Positions 30,570 to 31,177 of a stretch of 31,177 nt of DNA are shown here, one piece after another (the first letter of the stretch is position 1; every line of letters begins with the position of its first letter). Below the pieces are notes generated by a model. The model did no database searches. It was given only the letters and a program-made list of their open reading frames with translations, and was not told the origin of the DNA. Made by a program: the position numbers and the translations under genes. The DNA comes from Chara braunii (Eukaryota; Streptophyta; Charophyceae; Charales; Characeae). The stretch spans positions 50,150-81,326 of the forward strand of contig BFEA01001071.1 in NCBI GenBank assembly GCA_003427395.1. Direction: 5' to 3'.

Positions 30570-30932
30570 GAACTAGGGCTTAGCCCTATAGGTTATGGTG
30601 GGAGACTTCTACCAGGCGGATCCCGGGATCGAGGCCAGCAGCCAGCATTGGAGGAGCAAAGCACCGCACGACAATCGAGGGGTTGAGGGTCCCGCGGGAT
30701 TATCCCCCTTAGTTTTGCCCAGGAGTCTGGCAGCGGGCCCGCGAGGCAGGGCTAAGGGCAGAGTGTCGGCGGTCCCCCTCTCCTCAGCTATTTTTTCTTT
30801 TTTCTCTTTTCGAAATTCCGAGTTTCTAATTTTTATTATTATTATTATTATTATTATTTTTATTTTTTTTTCACCTTTGTTCGTTTTGGGGCACGACCGG
30901 TGCCGACTCCGGGACCGTCCGTGGGCACCAAG
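30570..30932 (+). repeat. Inverted-repeat arm 2, LTR-like
   Basis: Plus-strand counterpart of arm 1: GGGCTTAGCCCTATAGGTTA, GATCGAGGCC, AGGGGTTGAGGGTCCCGCGG, TATCCCCCTTAGTTTTG, GGCAGCGGGCCCGCGAGGCA and, outside a T-rich stretch, CGGTGCCGACTCCGGGACCG. With 29871 as its start it would be the first ~1 kb of a related LTR on the plus strand. Confidence 0.7.
30833..30859. repeat. (TTA)n microsatellite
   Basis: About nine TTA/ATT units inside the T-rich stretch of arm 2, bounded by poly-T. Confidence 0.9.
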
Positions 30933-31125
30933 GGTCGTTGGCAAAGGGGCAGACCAACGAGAGTCTGAAGTATAAATCAAGGAGCAGCGCCCCTCCACTT
31001 GGTGATTCCTGTGGAAGCCATTGCGGGAGCGCTGTCTCAGCCTCTTGTGAAGGAAGGTCTGCAGTATGCCAGAAAGCTGAAGCGGGCCAGGCATCGCAGT
31101 GCAGCACTGAACAGCAACGAGCGCC

Positions 31126-31130
<5 letters not shown>

Positions 31131-31177
<47 letters not shown>
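31131..31177. repeat. (AG)n microsatellite at window end
   Basis: Perfect AG run to the last base; mirrors the GA run at the start. Confidence 0.97.

Overview
This is a eukaryotic, repeat-dominated window with no cellular gene that I can defend. Most of it is one very large, decayed Ty3/gypsy LTR retrotransposon read on the minus strand, with debris of related elements beside it. The Gag, nucleocapsid, reverse transcriptase and integrase style suggests a plant-lineage genome. From memory only, it resembles families in the charophyte alga Chara braunii; no search was run and that guess carries about 50% confidence.

Layout: 1-76 is a (GA)n tract. 77-741 is C-rich flank with degenerate repeats. 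742-5546 and 20299-24722 are direct repeats of 4.8 and 4.4 kb, about 96% identical over a roughly 300-base sample compared by eye. Both start TGTCGG on the minus strand, so I read them as the 3' and 5' LTRs of one element of about 24 kb. In the element's own direction the order is: 5' LTR (24722-20299), a 3.5-kb leader with about 120-bp tandem units, perfect hairpins and a (TA)n tract, gag (from 16755), nucleocapsid, protease, reverse transcriptase, RNase H, an acidic tether, integrase (ends 10262), a separate third ORF of about 774 codons (10090-7766), a 2.2-kb non-coding tail, and the 3' LTR. All coding parts carry stops or frameshifts, and integrase has lost one catalytic Asp.

The most unusual feature is an array of seven stem-loops in the last ~0.75 kb of each LTR. 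The loop of about 20 nt is nearly constant, while the stems differ from unit to unit yet remain self-complementary. The third ORF, in the position where some elements carry env, is also notable: it has a possible capsid-like front part and coiled-coil/acidic regions but no membrane segment.

Right of the element, 24723-25400 is a more diverged relative of the LTR interior. 26081-26528 is a 205-bp perfect duplication around a Nextera mate-pair junction adapter, which is a sequencing/assembly artefact. 27.7-28.7 kb is an approximately 180-bp tandem repeat split by a 521-bp AT-rich foldback element. 29.14-30.93 kb holds LTR-like fragments in inverted orientation, and the window ends in another (GA)n tract.
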